DNA of 64,000 bases from Pedosphaera sp. (lineage in GTDB: Bacteria > Verrucomicrobiota > Verrucomicrobiia > Limisphaerales > Pedosphaeraceae), in assembly GCA_028293325.1 (NCBI GenBank), contig JAQGPA010000006.1, positions 26,461-90,460 on the forward strand. The letters are read 5' to 3'. Below the pieces are notes generated by a model, which saw only the letters and a list, made by a program, of their open reading frames with translations, was not told the origin of the DNA and made no database searches. Shown here piece after piece: positions 35,127 through 44,100 of this stretch. The first letter of the stretch is position 1; every line of letters starts with the position of its first letter. The translations under genes and the position numbers were made by a program.

Positions 35127-35245
35127 TCAGGGTTCCGGGTTCAGAGACCGGGTGAGATGGCGGAGTTGGGATTTTTCACCACGAAGATCACGAATCCGCC
35201 TTCGCCAAAGGCTATGGCGCGACAAGGGGCACGAGGATGGGAGAA

Positions 35246-35270
35246 GGTGCTTCCGCACGGCCAATATGGG
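35246..35270 (+). repeat. GGTGCTTSCGSACRGCCA short repeat, one of at least six copies
   Basis: Copy with sequence GGTGCTTCCGCACGGCCA then ATATGGG. Related copies: 35704-35722, 36083-36100 (plus); 62194-62219, 62293-62318, 63272-63297 (minus). All are in intergenic DNA. Confidence 0.6.
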
Positions 35271-35312
35271 AGTTGGTGCGCGCGTGCTGCCGACGTTCCA
35301 TGTCTGCAGCAT

Positions 35313-35351
35313 GCAGGCTGCCAGCCTGCGATACAGCCGACTGCCAGTCGG
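35313..35351 (+). repeat. Double-palindrome element, copy 1
   Basis: Two adjoining palindromes with one central base each: GCAGGCTG C CAGCCTGC (35313-35329) and CCGACTG C CAGTCGG (35337-35351). Copy 2 at 36013-36051 keeps the layout with a compensatory A-to-G/T-to-C pair in the first palindrome. Confidence 0.8.
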
Positions 35352-35538
35352 CGCTACGACCGAGGTGCTTCCGCCTTCGCCGAGGCTTCCGCCGCCGCCA
35401 AGGCTACGGCGGACAGGATGGCGGACGGGATGGCGCGACCAGGGACGCGGAGACGTGCGAAGGCAAGCGCACGGTCATTATGAATCACAAGGTTAAACAA
35501 GGCAGCTTAAGGATCCGTTCGGGTGGTCGTTGGGTCTT

Positions 35539-35603
35539 AAGGCTGGTCAAGGTTGGTCAAGGTGGCCTTAAGGATGGACAAGGTAAATTAAGGCAATTTA
35601 AGG
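35539..35603 (+). repeat. AAGG tetrads at 10-bp spacing, array 1
   Basis: AAGG starts at 35539, 35549, 35559, 35570, 35580, 35590 and 35600; one step is 11 and the rest are 10 bases. The bases between the tetrads vary, so the period is the conserved feature. Confidence 0.7.
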
Positions 35604-35889
35604 AATAATTTTTTGTCCTTCCGGACGGGTCACCATGGGGAAAGGGAATAGCCAATAGCCAATAGCCGATAGGGGAGTGCGCGCGGGTCCTTCCGGAGTC
35701 GTGGCGGACAGCCAGTATGGGGAGTGGGATTATACATATATGAGGAGATTGCAAAATGGTTGTGTCGCCCTTCCGGGGCTTGGAAAGTTTGGGCGCGGAT
35801 CCCATGGCTGGCGCCATGGGCTAAATTCTTTCGCCCCGTCCGGGGCTGGGGATGGGAGGCGCTCGTGCGCGGAGCACAAGTTGCACAAG

Positions 35890-35933
35890 AAGGTGTCGGA
35901 AGGTATCGGAAGGTCAGTCAAGGTAACGGAAGG
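35890..35933 (+). repeat. AAGG tetrads at 10-bp spacing, array 2
   Basis: AAGG starts at 35890, 35900, 35910, 35920 and 35930. A short continuation with the same period is at 36106, 36116 and 36126. Confidence 0.7.
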
Positions 35934-36012
35934 TTGTTTTTTTATGAACTCGGGGGACGGAATCTTGGAAGTGTGGTCTGTGGGTCAGCGCGTTTTCTCA
36001 GGAACACGCGCT

Positions 36013-36051
36013 GCGGGCTGCCAGCCCGCGATACAGCCGACTGCCAGTCGG
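36013..36051 (+). repeat. Double-palindrome element, copy 2
   Basis: GCGGGCTG C CAGCCCGC (36013-36029) and CCGACTG C CAGTCGG (36037-36051). Relative to copy 1 the first palindrome has one base-pair swap on both arms, so the symmetry is preserved. Confidence 0.8.
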
Positions 36052-36169
36052 CGCTACAACCGAAGGCGATTCCGGAGTCCTAGCGGACAGCCACCATGGG
36101 ACGGCAAGGTATCGCAAGGTATCTAAAGGTGCAGATTGGGCTTTGAAGTTTGGGGTTTGGTCCTATTTT

Positions 36170-37033
36170 ATGCAAATGACTGTGCTTGAGGTAATAAAGC
36201 GGAGCGCGGAGTTCCTGGAGAAGAAGGGTGTGGATTCGCCACGCTTGCAGGTGGAGTTGTTGCTGGCGCATGTGCTGCATCTGCCGCGGATGGGGTTGTA
36301 CCTGAATTTTGAGCGGGTGCTGTCGCCAGCGGAGCTGGATGAGGTCCGGAATCTGGTGAAGCGGCGGGGACAACGGGAACCGCTGCAACATATCATCGGG
36401 ACGGCCTGTTTCTGGGGGCTGGAGATGAAGGTGAACAACCAGGTGCTGGTGCCGCGGCCGGAGTCGGAACAACTCGCGGAGTTGGGCTGGCAATTTCTCA
36501 ATGGCATCCAGGGGACACCGCCGTTGGCGCTGGATTTTGGGACGGGGAGCGGGTGTCTGGCGATTCTGCTGGCGGTGAAATCGCCCGGAGCGCGGGTGGT
36601 GGCGGTTGATATTTCACCGGAGGCGCTGGCGGTGGCGCAGGAGAATGCGTCGCGGCATTCGGTGCAGGAGCGGGTCGAGTTTTTTCAAGGGGACGGTTTT
36701 GTGGCGGTGCCGGCGGGGAGGCGTTTTGACCTGCTGGTGTCGAATCCGCCTTATATACCGTCGGCGGAGATTGCGACGCTGGACCCGGAGGTGCGGGAGC
36801 ATGATCCGCGATGGGCGCTGGATGGGGGCGCGGAGGGGCTGGATTTTTACCGGCGGCTCGCGCGGGAAGCGGGGGAGTTTCTGCGTCCGGGCGGGCGGCT
36901 GATGGCGGAGTTCGGGGATGGGCAGGCGCCGGCGATTCGTCAAATCTTTGAACATGAAAAGTGGATTGTAGAGGCGGTGAAAGCTGACTACAGTGGGCGT
37001 GAAAGAATCCTGGTTGTGCGCCGGGCTGATTAA
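36170..37033 (+). CDS. prmC: Release factor glutamine methyltransferase PrmC
   Basis: SAM-dependent N5-glutamine methyltransferase that modifies the GGQ motif of peptide release factors, 287 residues. The N-terminal helical domain (EVIKRSAEFLEKKGVDSPRL) is followed by the methyltransferase fold with LDFGTGSGCLAI (121-132) and the catalytic NPPY (192-195, in VSNPPYIPSAEI). The C-terminal PGGRLMAEFGDGQ completes it. Start at 36170 (MQMTVLEV) or 36176. It precedes murA by 40 bases; the frame is open upstream to 36143 without support. Confidence 0.93.
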   Translation: MQMTVLEVIKRSAEFLEKKGVDSPRLQVELLLAHVLHLPRMGLYLNFERVLSPAELDEVRNLVKRRGQREPLQHIIGTACFWGLEMKVNNQVLVPRPESEQLAELGWQFLNGIQGTPPLALDFGTGSGCLAILLAVKSPGARVVAVDISPEALAVAQENASRHSVQERVEFFQGDGFVAVPAGRRFDLLVSNPPYIPSAEIATLDPEVREHDPRWALDGGAEGLDFYRRLAREAGEFLRPGGRLMAEFGDGQAPAIRQIFEHEKWIVEAVKADYSGRERILVVRRAD

Positions 37034-37073
37034 TACGGCCCAGGGTTCAGCAAATTTAGAAACGCGATTTTTC

Positions 37074-38336
37074 ATGGACAGTTTATTAATTAAAGGCGGA
37101 GTGCCGTTGCACGGCGAGGTGACGATCAGCGGAGCAAAAAACGCGGTGCTGCCGATCATGGCAGCGACGCTGCTGACGGCGGAGGAATGTGTCATCCGCA
37201 ATGTGCCCAATTTGAGCGATGTGAAGTTCATGGGGCAAATTCTGGCTTCGCTGGGCGCGGAGGTGCGACAGGAGGGCAATTCGTATCGCGTGCGGGCGGC
37301 GAAGATCAAGGGGGTGGGTGATTACGATTTAATCCGCAAGATGCGCGGGTCCATCTGCATCATGGGACCATTGCTGGGGCGGTTGAAGAAAGCCACGGTG
37401 TCGTTGCCGGGCGGGTGCATCATCGGGGCGCGGCCGATTAATTTGCATTTGAAGGGCTTTGAAGCGTTGGGGACAAAAATCACGGTGGAAGCGGGTTATG
37501 TGCATGCGCACGCGAAGCGGTTGGTGGGCGCGGATTTGTTTTTGGGCGGTCGCGCGGGGTCCACGGTGCTGGGGACGGCGAACGTGATGATGGCGGCGAC
37601 GCTGGCGGAAGGGGTGACGATCATTGAAAGCGCGGCGTGCGAACCGGAAGTGGTGGACCTGGCAAATTTTCTGACGGCGATGGGGGCAAAAATCACGGGC
37701 GTGGGGAGTCCGACCATCACAATCACGGGAGTGAAGGAATTGCACGGCGCGGAACATGACGTGATTCCGGACCGCATCGAGGCGGCGACGTTTGCGATTG
37801 CGGCGGCGGCGACGGACGGCGAAGTGACGTTGCTCGGCGCGCGACCGGATCATATGCACGCAATCCTGGATAAAATGCGCGGTGCGGGAGTGAAGGTGGA
37901 GCGGAAGGGGACATCGTTGACGGTGCGGCGCAACGGGAAGTTGAAGCCGGTGGATATCACCACCCTGCCCTACTCGGGTTTTCCGACGGATGTGCAGGCG
38001 CAGATGATGGTGTTGATGGCGATGACGCCGGGCATCAGCATTATCACGGAGCGGATTTTTGAATCGCGGTTCATGCATGTGAGCGAGCTGGCGCGGCTGG
38101 GGGCGGACATTGAGATTGAAGGGCCGAGCGCGATTGTCAAAGGGGGCAAGCCGTTGAGTGGCGCGCCGGTGATGGCGAGCGATTTGCGGGCATCGGCGGC
38201 GCTGGTGATCGCGGGGATGGCGGCGAAGGGAACGACGCAGGTGAACCGGGTGTATCATCTGGATCGCGGTTACGAGAACATTGACGTGAAATTGCGCAAG
38301 CTGGGCGCGCGCATTGAACGGGTGGAGGAATCATGA
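37074..38336 (+). CDS. murA: UDP-N-acetylglucosamine 1-carboxyvinyltransferase (MurA)
   Basis: First committed enzyme of peptidoglycan synthesis, adding enolpyruvate from PEP to UDP-GlcNAc. Start ATG 37074 (MDSLLIKGG). Lys22 in ISGAKNAVLPIM and the PEP-binding Cys115 in PGGCIIGARPINLHL match E. coli numbering exactly. The length of 420 residues is typical. The Cys means it should be fosfomycin-sensitive by family knowledge. It overlaps the small hypothetical gene that follows (ATGA). Confidence 0.96.
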   Translation: MDSLLIKGGVPLHGEVTISGAKNAVLPIMAATLLTAEECVIRNVPNLSDVKFMGQILASLGAEVRQEGNSYRVRAAKIKGVGDYDLIRKMRGSICIMGPLLGRLKKATVSLPGGCIIGARPINLHLKGFEALGTKITVEAGYVHAHAKRLVGADLFLGGRAGSTVLGTANVMMAATLAEGVTIIESAACEPEVVDLANFLTAMGAKITGVGSPTITITGVKELHGAEHDVIPDRIEAATFAIAAAATDGEVTLLGARPDHMHAILDKMRGAGVKVERKGTSLTVRRNGKLKPVDITTLPYSGFPTDVQAQMMVLMAMTPGISIITERIFESRFMHVSELARLGADIEIEGPSAIVKGGKPLSGAPVMASDLRASAALVIAGMAAKGTTQVNRVYHLDRGYENIDVKLRKLGARIERVEES

Positions 38337-38737
38337 CCAAAGTAATCAGCGCGGTCATCATCATATTGGTATTGTACGGCGCGTGGGAAGGATGGCTGTA
38401 TTGGGATAATTTCAGCCACGACCGGGACCTGGCCGTGAAGGAAGCGGCGGCGAATGTGGTGGTGCCGGAACAATTGGCGGGCATGCCCAACGGGATGGAG
38501 CCGTCCTACCAGGCGGCGGTGAAAGGCGGGCCGGTGGCGATGAAAAACTGGCTGCGGAATTATGGGAAGCGGCTGGCGGATCCGCGGTTGGCGTGGATTG
38601 AACTGGATTATATGATAGCGATTGCGCACGAGGATCCGGTGGAGGCGAAGAAGATTTTTGCGGACGTGAAGAACCGGGTGGCGCAGACGTCGCCGGTGTA
38701 CAGCCGGATCAAGCAATTGGAACACACTTATGAGTAA
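38333..38737 (+). CDS. Small membrane-anchored protein linked to murA
   Basis: A 134-residue protein that I do not recognise. It has an N-terminal helix (VISAVIIILVLYGAWEGWLYW) and a soluble helical domain rich in Ala, Lys and acidic residues (PVAMKNWLRNYGKRLADPRL, AIAHEDPVEAKKIFADVK). It overlaps murA by 4 bases and so is translationally coupled; a supporting role in cell-wall synthesis is inferred only from this. A repeat element follows it. Confidence 0.75.
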   Translation: MTKVISAVIIILVLYGAWEGWLYWDNFSHDRDLAVKEAAANVVVPEQLAGMPNGMEPSYQAAVKGGPVAMKNWLRNYGKRLADPRLAWIELDYMIAIAHEDPVEAKKIFADVKNRVAQTSPVYSRIKQLEHTYE

Positions 38738-38773
38738 AGCGGGGCTCACCATTCTGGAAAAAGGTGAAGACCG

Positions 38774-38866
38774 GGACGAGTGTTTGGAACCCCTCACACT
38801 TTTTGTCCCTCTTCCCGCATGCGGGGCGAGGGAGACGGAGTCGTTGGCCAATTTTGTCTGGGCACA
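38774..38866 (+). repeat. CTCACCC-type dispersed element, copy 2
   Basis: Begins GGACGAGTGTTTGGAACCCC and includes CCGCATGCGGGGCGAGGGAG. It matches the copy at 32641-32731 at its left end and overall layout but is more diverged in the inverted part. It overlaps the 3' flank of the murA-linked gene. Confidence 0.55.
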
Positions 38867-38971
38867 AAACCTTTTAACAAAAGCTCCCGATGACCGCGCA
38901 CTTTTTGCTGGTCACGTTTCGCGGGAAGATTTAAAGTGCGGTAGTAATCCAGTCAACAACCCAAACGCCTT

Positions 38972-39502
38972 ATGGATTTAATTTTCAACTGTCCCAAGTG
39001 CGGTCAAGAACTGGAAGTGGATGACTCCGGCGCCGGCGAGGAGATCAACTGTCCATCCTGCGGTGAAGCCATTCGCATTCCCGCGCCGCAAGTGGCGGCG
39101 GCAGCCAAAGCCGAATCGAAGGAACTGCCCAAGGCGCTGGGCGGCTGGAACCCGGAAGGCCAACCGGGCAGCGCCATCAATACTTCGGCGGCGGCCAAGA
39201 TCAAAATGCATCTCAAGGTGCCGGTGCATGCCACGCCGGCGGAGAAGCTGATTTCCAAGGCATTGGTGCCGCTGGACGTGGCGGCCAAGACATCGGATCG
39301 ACAACTGCGGATTAAATGCATCAAGCATGTCGATTGCGTGGAGGTGGGCCATGACCGTTTTGATGAAATGGTGACCGCGTATCTGACCAAGGTCGGGGAG
39401 GCGAACGTGGTGAGTATCAATACGATTTCCTACAGCCACATCGACATCGGCAGCCAGAAGTTGTTGAATGATTTTGGGGTGATGATCGTTTACCGGGGCT
39501 GA
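38972..39502 (+). CDS. Zinc-ribbon protein of unknown function
   Basis: A 176-residue cytoplasmic protein. An N-terminal zinc ribbon has CPKCGQEL and CPSCGEAI (two CxxC pairs 18 residues apart), followed by a Pro/Ala-rich linker and a C-terminal domain (about 85-176) with VPLDVAAKTSDRQLRIKCIK, HDRFDEMVTAYLTKVGEANVV and LNDFGVMIVYRG. The C-terminal domain is not one I can name. It may be a nucleic-acid- or protein-binding regulator. It lies upstream of the BamD-like and LptE genes. Confidence 0.7.
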   Translation: MDLIFNCPKCGQELEVDDSGAGEEINCPSCGEAIRIPAPQVAAAAKAESKELPKALGGWNPEGQPGSAINTSAAAKIKMHLKVPVHATPAEKLISKALVPLDVAAKTSDRQLRIKCIKHVDCVEVGHDRFDEMVTAYLTKVGEANVVSINTISYSHIDIGSQKLLNDFGVMIVYRG

Positions 39503-39581
39503 GCGGGGGCCCGGGGTGGCATACAGTCCTGAGAGTCCTGAGTTTCTTGACTTGAGCGGGGCCGCTCGCTACCGTTGCAGC

Positions 39582-40607
39582 ATGAAACGCTGGTCATTGT
39601 GTTTTTTGTTGATTGTGGCGGGTGTGTTCGCCTTTCCGTATCGCTCGCCAGCGCCGCTCGTTTATAGGGTGGGCGAAGGCTGGGTCTATGAGCCGGTGGG
39701 CGGCGAAGGGAGCTGGCAACGGACACGCGCGAAGGATCAGTTGGAGGTTTCCCAAACGGCTTTTGATAAAAAGAATTACAGCCTGGCGGCGAAATCCGCC
39801 CGCCGGCTGGTAAAGAACTGGCCGCTCTCGGACTATGCCCCGCGCGCACAGTATTTGCTGGCGCGCTGTTTTGAGGAACAGAAGCAGGACGAAAAGGCGT
39901 TCAATGCCTATCAGAAGCTGGTGGAGAAATATCCGAAGGTGGATAATTACCAGGAAGTTCAGGCGCGGCAATTTGCGATCTGCAACCGGTTTCTGGCCGG
40001 GGAATGGTTTAAAATCTGGGGTACCATTCCATTTTTCCCATCGATGGACAAGACCGTGGAAATGTATGAAAAGGTGGTGAAGAACGGACCGTACAGCGAC
40101 ATTGCGCCGCTGGCACAATTGAGCATCGGCACGGCGCGGGAAAAGCAGACGCGTTTTCTGAACAATGATGAACCGTACGTGCAGGCGGCCAAGGCGTATG
40201 AGCGTGCCGCGGACCGTTATCATGACCGGCCGCAGATTGCGGCAGATGCGCTTTACAAGGCCGGGCTGGCTTATACCAAACAGGCGCGCACGGCCGAATA
40301 TGATCAAAACACCGCCGGCCAGGCGATTTCGACCTTCACTGATTTCCTGACGCTGTATCCGCAGGATGCGCGGACAAAGGATGGAGAGCAGGCGATTGCG
40401 TCGCTCAAGAATGAACAAGCGCGGGGCAATTTTGAAATCGCCCGGTTCTATGAAAGCGCCTTGTATCTCAAGAAGAGCGCGCGTTTGAATGGGGCGTTGA
40501 TTTATTACAACGAAGTCGCGATCCAGTATCCCAACTCGCCTTATGCCGCGCAGTCGCTGCAACGGATTGCCGACATTAAAAAAATCACCGGCAAAGCGAA
40601 CCCCTGA
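39582..40607 (+). CDS. BamD-like outer-membrane assembly tetratricopeptide protein
   Basis: A 341-residue exported protein with TPR repeats and a signal sequence (MKRWSLCFLLIVAGVFAFP). The TPR units are SLAAKSARRLVKNWPLSDYA, PRAQYLLARCFEEQKQDEKA, then FNAYQKLVEKYPKVDNYQEV, matching the BamD/YfiO layout. A lipobox Cys is not visible (AFPYRSPA follows the signal), so lipid anchoring is uncertain. BamD helps insert outer-membrane beta-barrel proteins, such as the TonB receptor here. The next gene (lptE) starts one base after its stop. I chose 39582 because the signal peptide begins there. Confidence 0.78.
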   Translation: MKRWSLCFLLIVAGVFAFPYRSPAPLVYRVGEGWVYEPVGGEGSWQRTRAKDQLEVSQTAFDKKNYSLAAKSARRLVKNWPLSDYAPRAQYLLARCFEEQKQDEKAFNAYQKLVEKYPKVDNYQEVQARQFAICNRFLAGEWFKIWGTIPFFPSMDKTVEMYEKVVKNGPYSDIAPLAQLSIGTAREKQTRFLNNDEPYVQAAKAYERAADRYHDRPQIAADALYKAGLAYTKQARTAEYDQNTAGQAISTFTDFLTLYPQDARTKDGEQAIASLKNEQARGNFEIARFYESALYLKKSARLNGALIYYNEVAIQYPNSPYAAQSLQRIADIKKITGKANP

Positions 40608-40608
40608 C

Positions 40609-41127
40609 GTGCGCCATTCCATTCTTGCCTGTGTTGGTGTAGCGGCGCTGCTGCTGTTGAGCGGTTGCGCGGGTTACCAGCTTGGACCCACGAACGGCCT
40701 CGTGGCGGGCGCCCGTTCGGTGCAAATCACGCCTTTCGCGAATAAAACATTGCAACCGCGCCTGAGTGATTACGTGATGAATTCACTGCGCAAGAATTTG
40801 CAGCGGGACGGCACGTATCGCCTTGATACCCACGACGAGGGCGACATCGTGTTGACCGGCGAGATTGTGGATTACCATCGTTCGGGGCTGAGCTATGTGC
40901 CGAACGATGTGATCACGGTGCTGGATTATGAAATCTTCATGACCGCGAAAATCAGCGCGCGGGAGCGCGCGACCGGGCGGGTCATTTTCAGTGAGCGGGC
41001 GGTGACGGGACATACGGCGTTGCGCGCGGGCAACGACCTGCCGAGTGCGGAACGGCAAGCCGCGCCGGTGCTGGCCGATGAGCTTGCCAAAAAGGCCATC
41101 GACCTGCTGGTGGACGGAACCTGGTAG
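40609..41127 (+). CDS. lptE: LptE-like lipoprotein
   Basis: A 172-residue lipoprotein with lipobox LLSGC (Cys20) after a hydrophobic signal. The body resembles LptE: GYQLGPTNG, RSVQITPFANKTLQPRLSDY, LRKNLQRDGTYRLDT and DIVLTGEIVDYHRSGLSY. LptE plugs the LPS-transport barrel LptD at the outer membrane. The start is GTG 40609, just after the BamD-like gene stop. It marks the organism as building a lipopolysaccharide-type outer membrane. Confidence 0.85.
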   Translation: MRHSILACVGVAALLLLSGCAGYQLGPTNGLVAGARSVQITPFANKTLQPRLSDYVMNSLRKNLQRDGTYRLDTHDEGDIVLTGEIVDYHRSGLSYVPNDVITVLDYEIFMTAKISARERATGRVIFSERAVTGHTALRAGNDLPSAERQAAPVLADELAKKAIDLLVDGTW

Positions 41128-41154
41128 GAGAGTAAGCGAAATCACCGGCGGATT

Positions 41155-44100
41155 TTATTGAGCCCGCACACGGTAGAAGCGGGTGGTGTTTGTCTGCGTG
41201 TCGGTAACGAACATGGTGCTGCCATTGCCGGAAACCGTCTGCAAAGTCTGCCAGTTTGCCGGCACGAGAGTTGAGGTAAATTCAACGATATAGGAGCGGC
41301 CCGAGATGGTTGCGAAGGAAACCTTACACGCGCCACCATTGCCCATGCCAGCGGCGACAGCAAAGGGAGTGACGGGAGGCGCGGTCACATTCACATGCAC
41401 GGGAGACGATGCACTGGTGCCGCCCTGACTGTCCGTGGCAAATGCGCTCAAGGTATAAGTGCCCGCCAAAACATTGCTCCAGGCAAACGTGTACGGCGGA
41501 GGACTCACCGTTGCCCCGAGCCAGTTCGTGCCCGAGTAAAAATCGACGCGGACCACGGCGCCGTCGCTGTCGGTGGCATTGGCGGTGAGGAGGAGGTTGG
41601 TGGGTGCGGCGAAGGTGGAATTATCGGCCGGGTTTTGCAGGGAGATCGACGGCGGCACGTTGTTGTTTTGCGTCGTGCTGGTGACGTCGATGAAGCAAAT
41701 CTTGTTGTTGCTGGCCGAGGGGCCGTTGCTGATGGTCAGCCGGCCATCCTGGACGTTGACCGTCCCCTGCCCGTCCACCCAGTGATTATTGGCCGTGGGC
41801 GCGGAGTTTATAATCGTAACGCCCTCGGCCAGAATTTGGAAAAAGCCGTCAGAGAAATCGGCATCGCCGCTGATGATGTGGACCTGGTAGCTGCCGTTGG
41901 GCAGGGCCACTTCCCAGACGGCGTTGGGATTGGCGGGCTTTTGCAAATGGATGAGCGTGGCGTAACGCAAGTCAGGCGAAGGATTGGCGGTGCGGTAGCG
42001 GGTATCTGGTGTGGCTGCATTCCAACCGTAAGACAAACCATTCGTGCGGGCGCCAAAAGGCAGGCCGGTATCCGGCAGGTAGCCGGCGGGCACCGGGGCG
42101 GTGTCGGGCTGAAAATTAACGTTGAGGCTGTAGTTGCCATTGAGGATGGCGATGCCGACCGGGCTCGAAGTGGTGAAATTATCGAGATTGTCCGTGACGC
42201 GGGCGGTCATGGAGTGTGCGCCCAAAATAGGATTGGTCCAAATGAGACTGTACGGGTTGTTGGTCACCTGCCCCAAGGAAATGCCGTCGCAGAAAAACTC
42301 CACGGAGCGAACCGCGCCATCGCTGTCGCTGGCCTGTGCCGTCAGAACAACATTGGCGGGAAGGGCGAAACTCATGCCATTGGTGGGAAAAACCAGGGAG
42401 ACAACGGGTGGAATATTGACGAATTCTGAATCGTCAATCTGCAGGAGGTAGGCAACCAATTGCTGTTGCTGCTGGCTGGTCAGGGAAGCGGTGGCGCCAT
42501 GGAGGCCGTTGGTGTTGCCAGTGGTGATCACATCCAGCAGCGTTGCGGCCGAGCCATCGTGCAAGTAGGGAGGCGTTTCCCAGATTCCCTTCAAGGTGGG
42601 AGTATCAAAGCCGGTCAATGGCTGGCCGAGACGCTGGCCGGAACCGGGATTAATGGTGCCAACATCATGCAGCACGCCCGCGCTGCTATCAGTGAACTGG
42701 TTTCCGATGTGGCAACTTGCGCAATTCAAAGAAGCGAAAATGGCCTTGCCCGCCTGGCCATCCGCCGTGAGCGAGCCGTCCGGATTGCGATAGGGACTGA
42801 AATTCACATTCGTGAGCGAAGAAACATAAGCGGCCAGCGCGTCGAGTTCGGGGCTCAAACCGGCTTTGGGATCGCCAAGCGGCTGGCTGCGTGTGCCGGT
42901 GTTAAATGCGGCATCGCTCATGAACCCGAGTCCGCCAAAGGACCCGCGAATGTCATTCTCGAAATCCTGGATTTCATCAAAGTTGCCGGTCCAGTGGACG
43001 CGTCCCTGGCCCGTGCCGCTATGGCCGACCATGGTAATGGTGTTACGCAAACCTTCGCCGCGATCCGTAAAATCCCATACCCGGCCGTCCTGTCCCCCGT
43101 CCAAATGGCAACTGGCGCAACTAATGTAGTTGTCGTGGTTCATGCGGGCGTCATGGCCATTGTAGAAAATCTGTTTGCCGAACAGTTCCTGAGCGGAAAG
43201 TTTTTCGTTGCTCACGGTGGGAATGACGGCGAGCGAGGCGGCCAGGTTGTTGGTCGAAGCCACGATGCCTTTTGTGTCAAAGACGCCAACGGTGCGGCTG
43301 ATAAAATTTTGCACGAACAATTTTCCGCCATCCGGGCTGAGGACCAAACCTTGCGGCGCGAATCCGGTGGCCTCAATGGCGGTGACGAGCACACCGCTGT
43401 ACGCATCGATGACATCGATGGTATTAACGCCCTGCACGGCGACAAAAAGATAATCGCCCAAGGGAGTGAATCGCCCGGCAACTGCCATATCGCTGTCATT
43501 CAGATCAACGCGCGCCGACAGGCCCTCCGCATTGGTCTGCAAATCGATCTGGGAGACGATGGTGCGGACGGTGCTTTCGAAAGTGAGCGGACGGCCATCA
43601 CGATAAAGTCCGCGCTGAATGTTGTCCTTTTCCGACGGCACCCAAAGCCGCCGACCATCGGGAGAAATGGTCGCTGAGATAAGATAGTTGGGCACACCGC
43701 GGCTCGCGTTTTCCTTGTCCGGGCCGGGATCGATGGCCAGAGTGAGGGTTCGCACCACGGTGAAACTGGCGGCGTTTACTTCCACCACTTCGCCTTCGGT
43801 ATCCGGCGAGATAAAGCGGGTGACCAAGATTCGTTGCGAGTCGCTCGAAATGGCCAACCCGCGCGGAGTGGGGCCGACAAAGATATCGCCGATGATCGTT
43901 CGCGTCGTGGGGTTCAGTTTCAACAGGTGACCGGTGGCTTGCAACGTCACGTAGGCGGCGCTGCCGTCCGGACTGAAGGTCACGCCGTAAGGCTGCGCGG
44001 CGCGCGGCAGAGCGATGGGCACTTGTACCGGATTGCCGGTATTGCGGTTGAGGATGTTAATGGTGGCATTGCCCTGACTGGCAACCCAGATGGTGCCATC

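Larger units (their letters stand above)
34907..36169. other. Repeat-filled intergenic zone 1
   Basis: About 1.25 kb with no gene I can support; open frames run through repeats and have no homologue-like sequence. It holds one copy of a 150-bp dispersed repeat (34977-35126), two copies of a double-palindrome element (35313-35351 and 36013-36051), phased AAGG arrays, short GGTGCTTCCGCACGGCCA-type repeats and decayed phrases shared with zone 2 (62.1-63.3 kb). Confidence 0.75.

Noticed and set aside
35103..36126. Open frames of 60-150 codons in zone 1 (35103-35483, 35237-35608, 35677-36126)
   Set aside because: They cover repeat elements, several frames are open at once, and the proteins consist of repeat translations.
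38730..38981. 83-residue open frame after the murA-linked gene
   Set aside because: It lies on the CTCACCC-type repeat, has no homologue-like sequence and overlaps the next gene's start.
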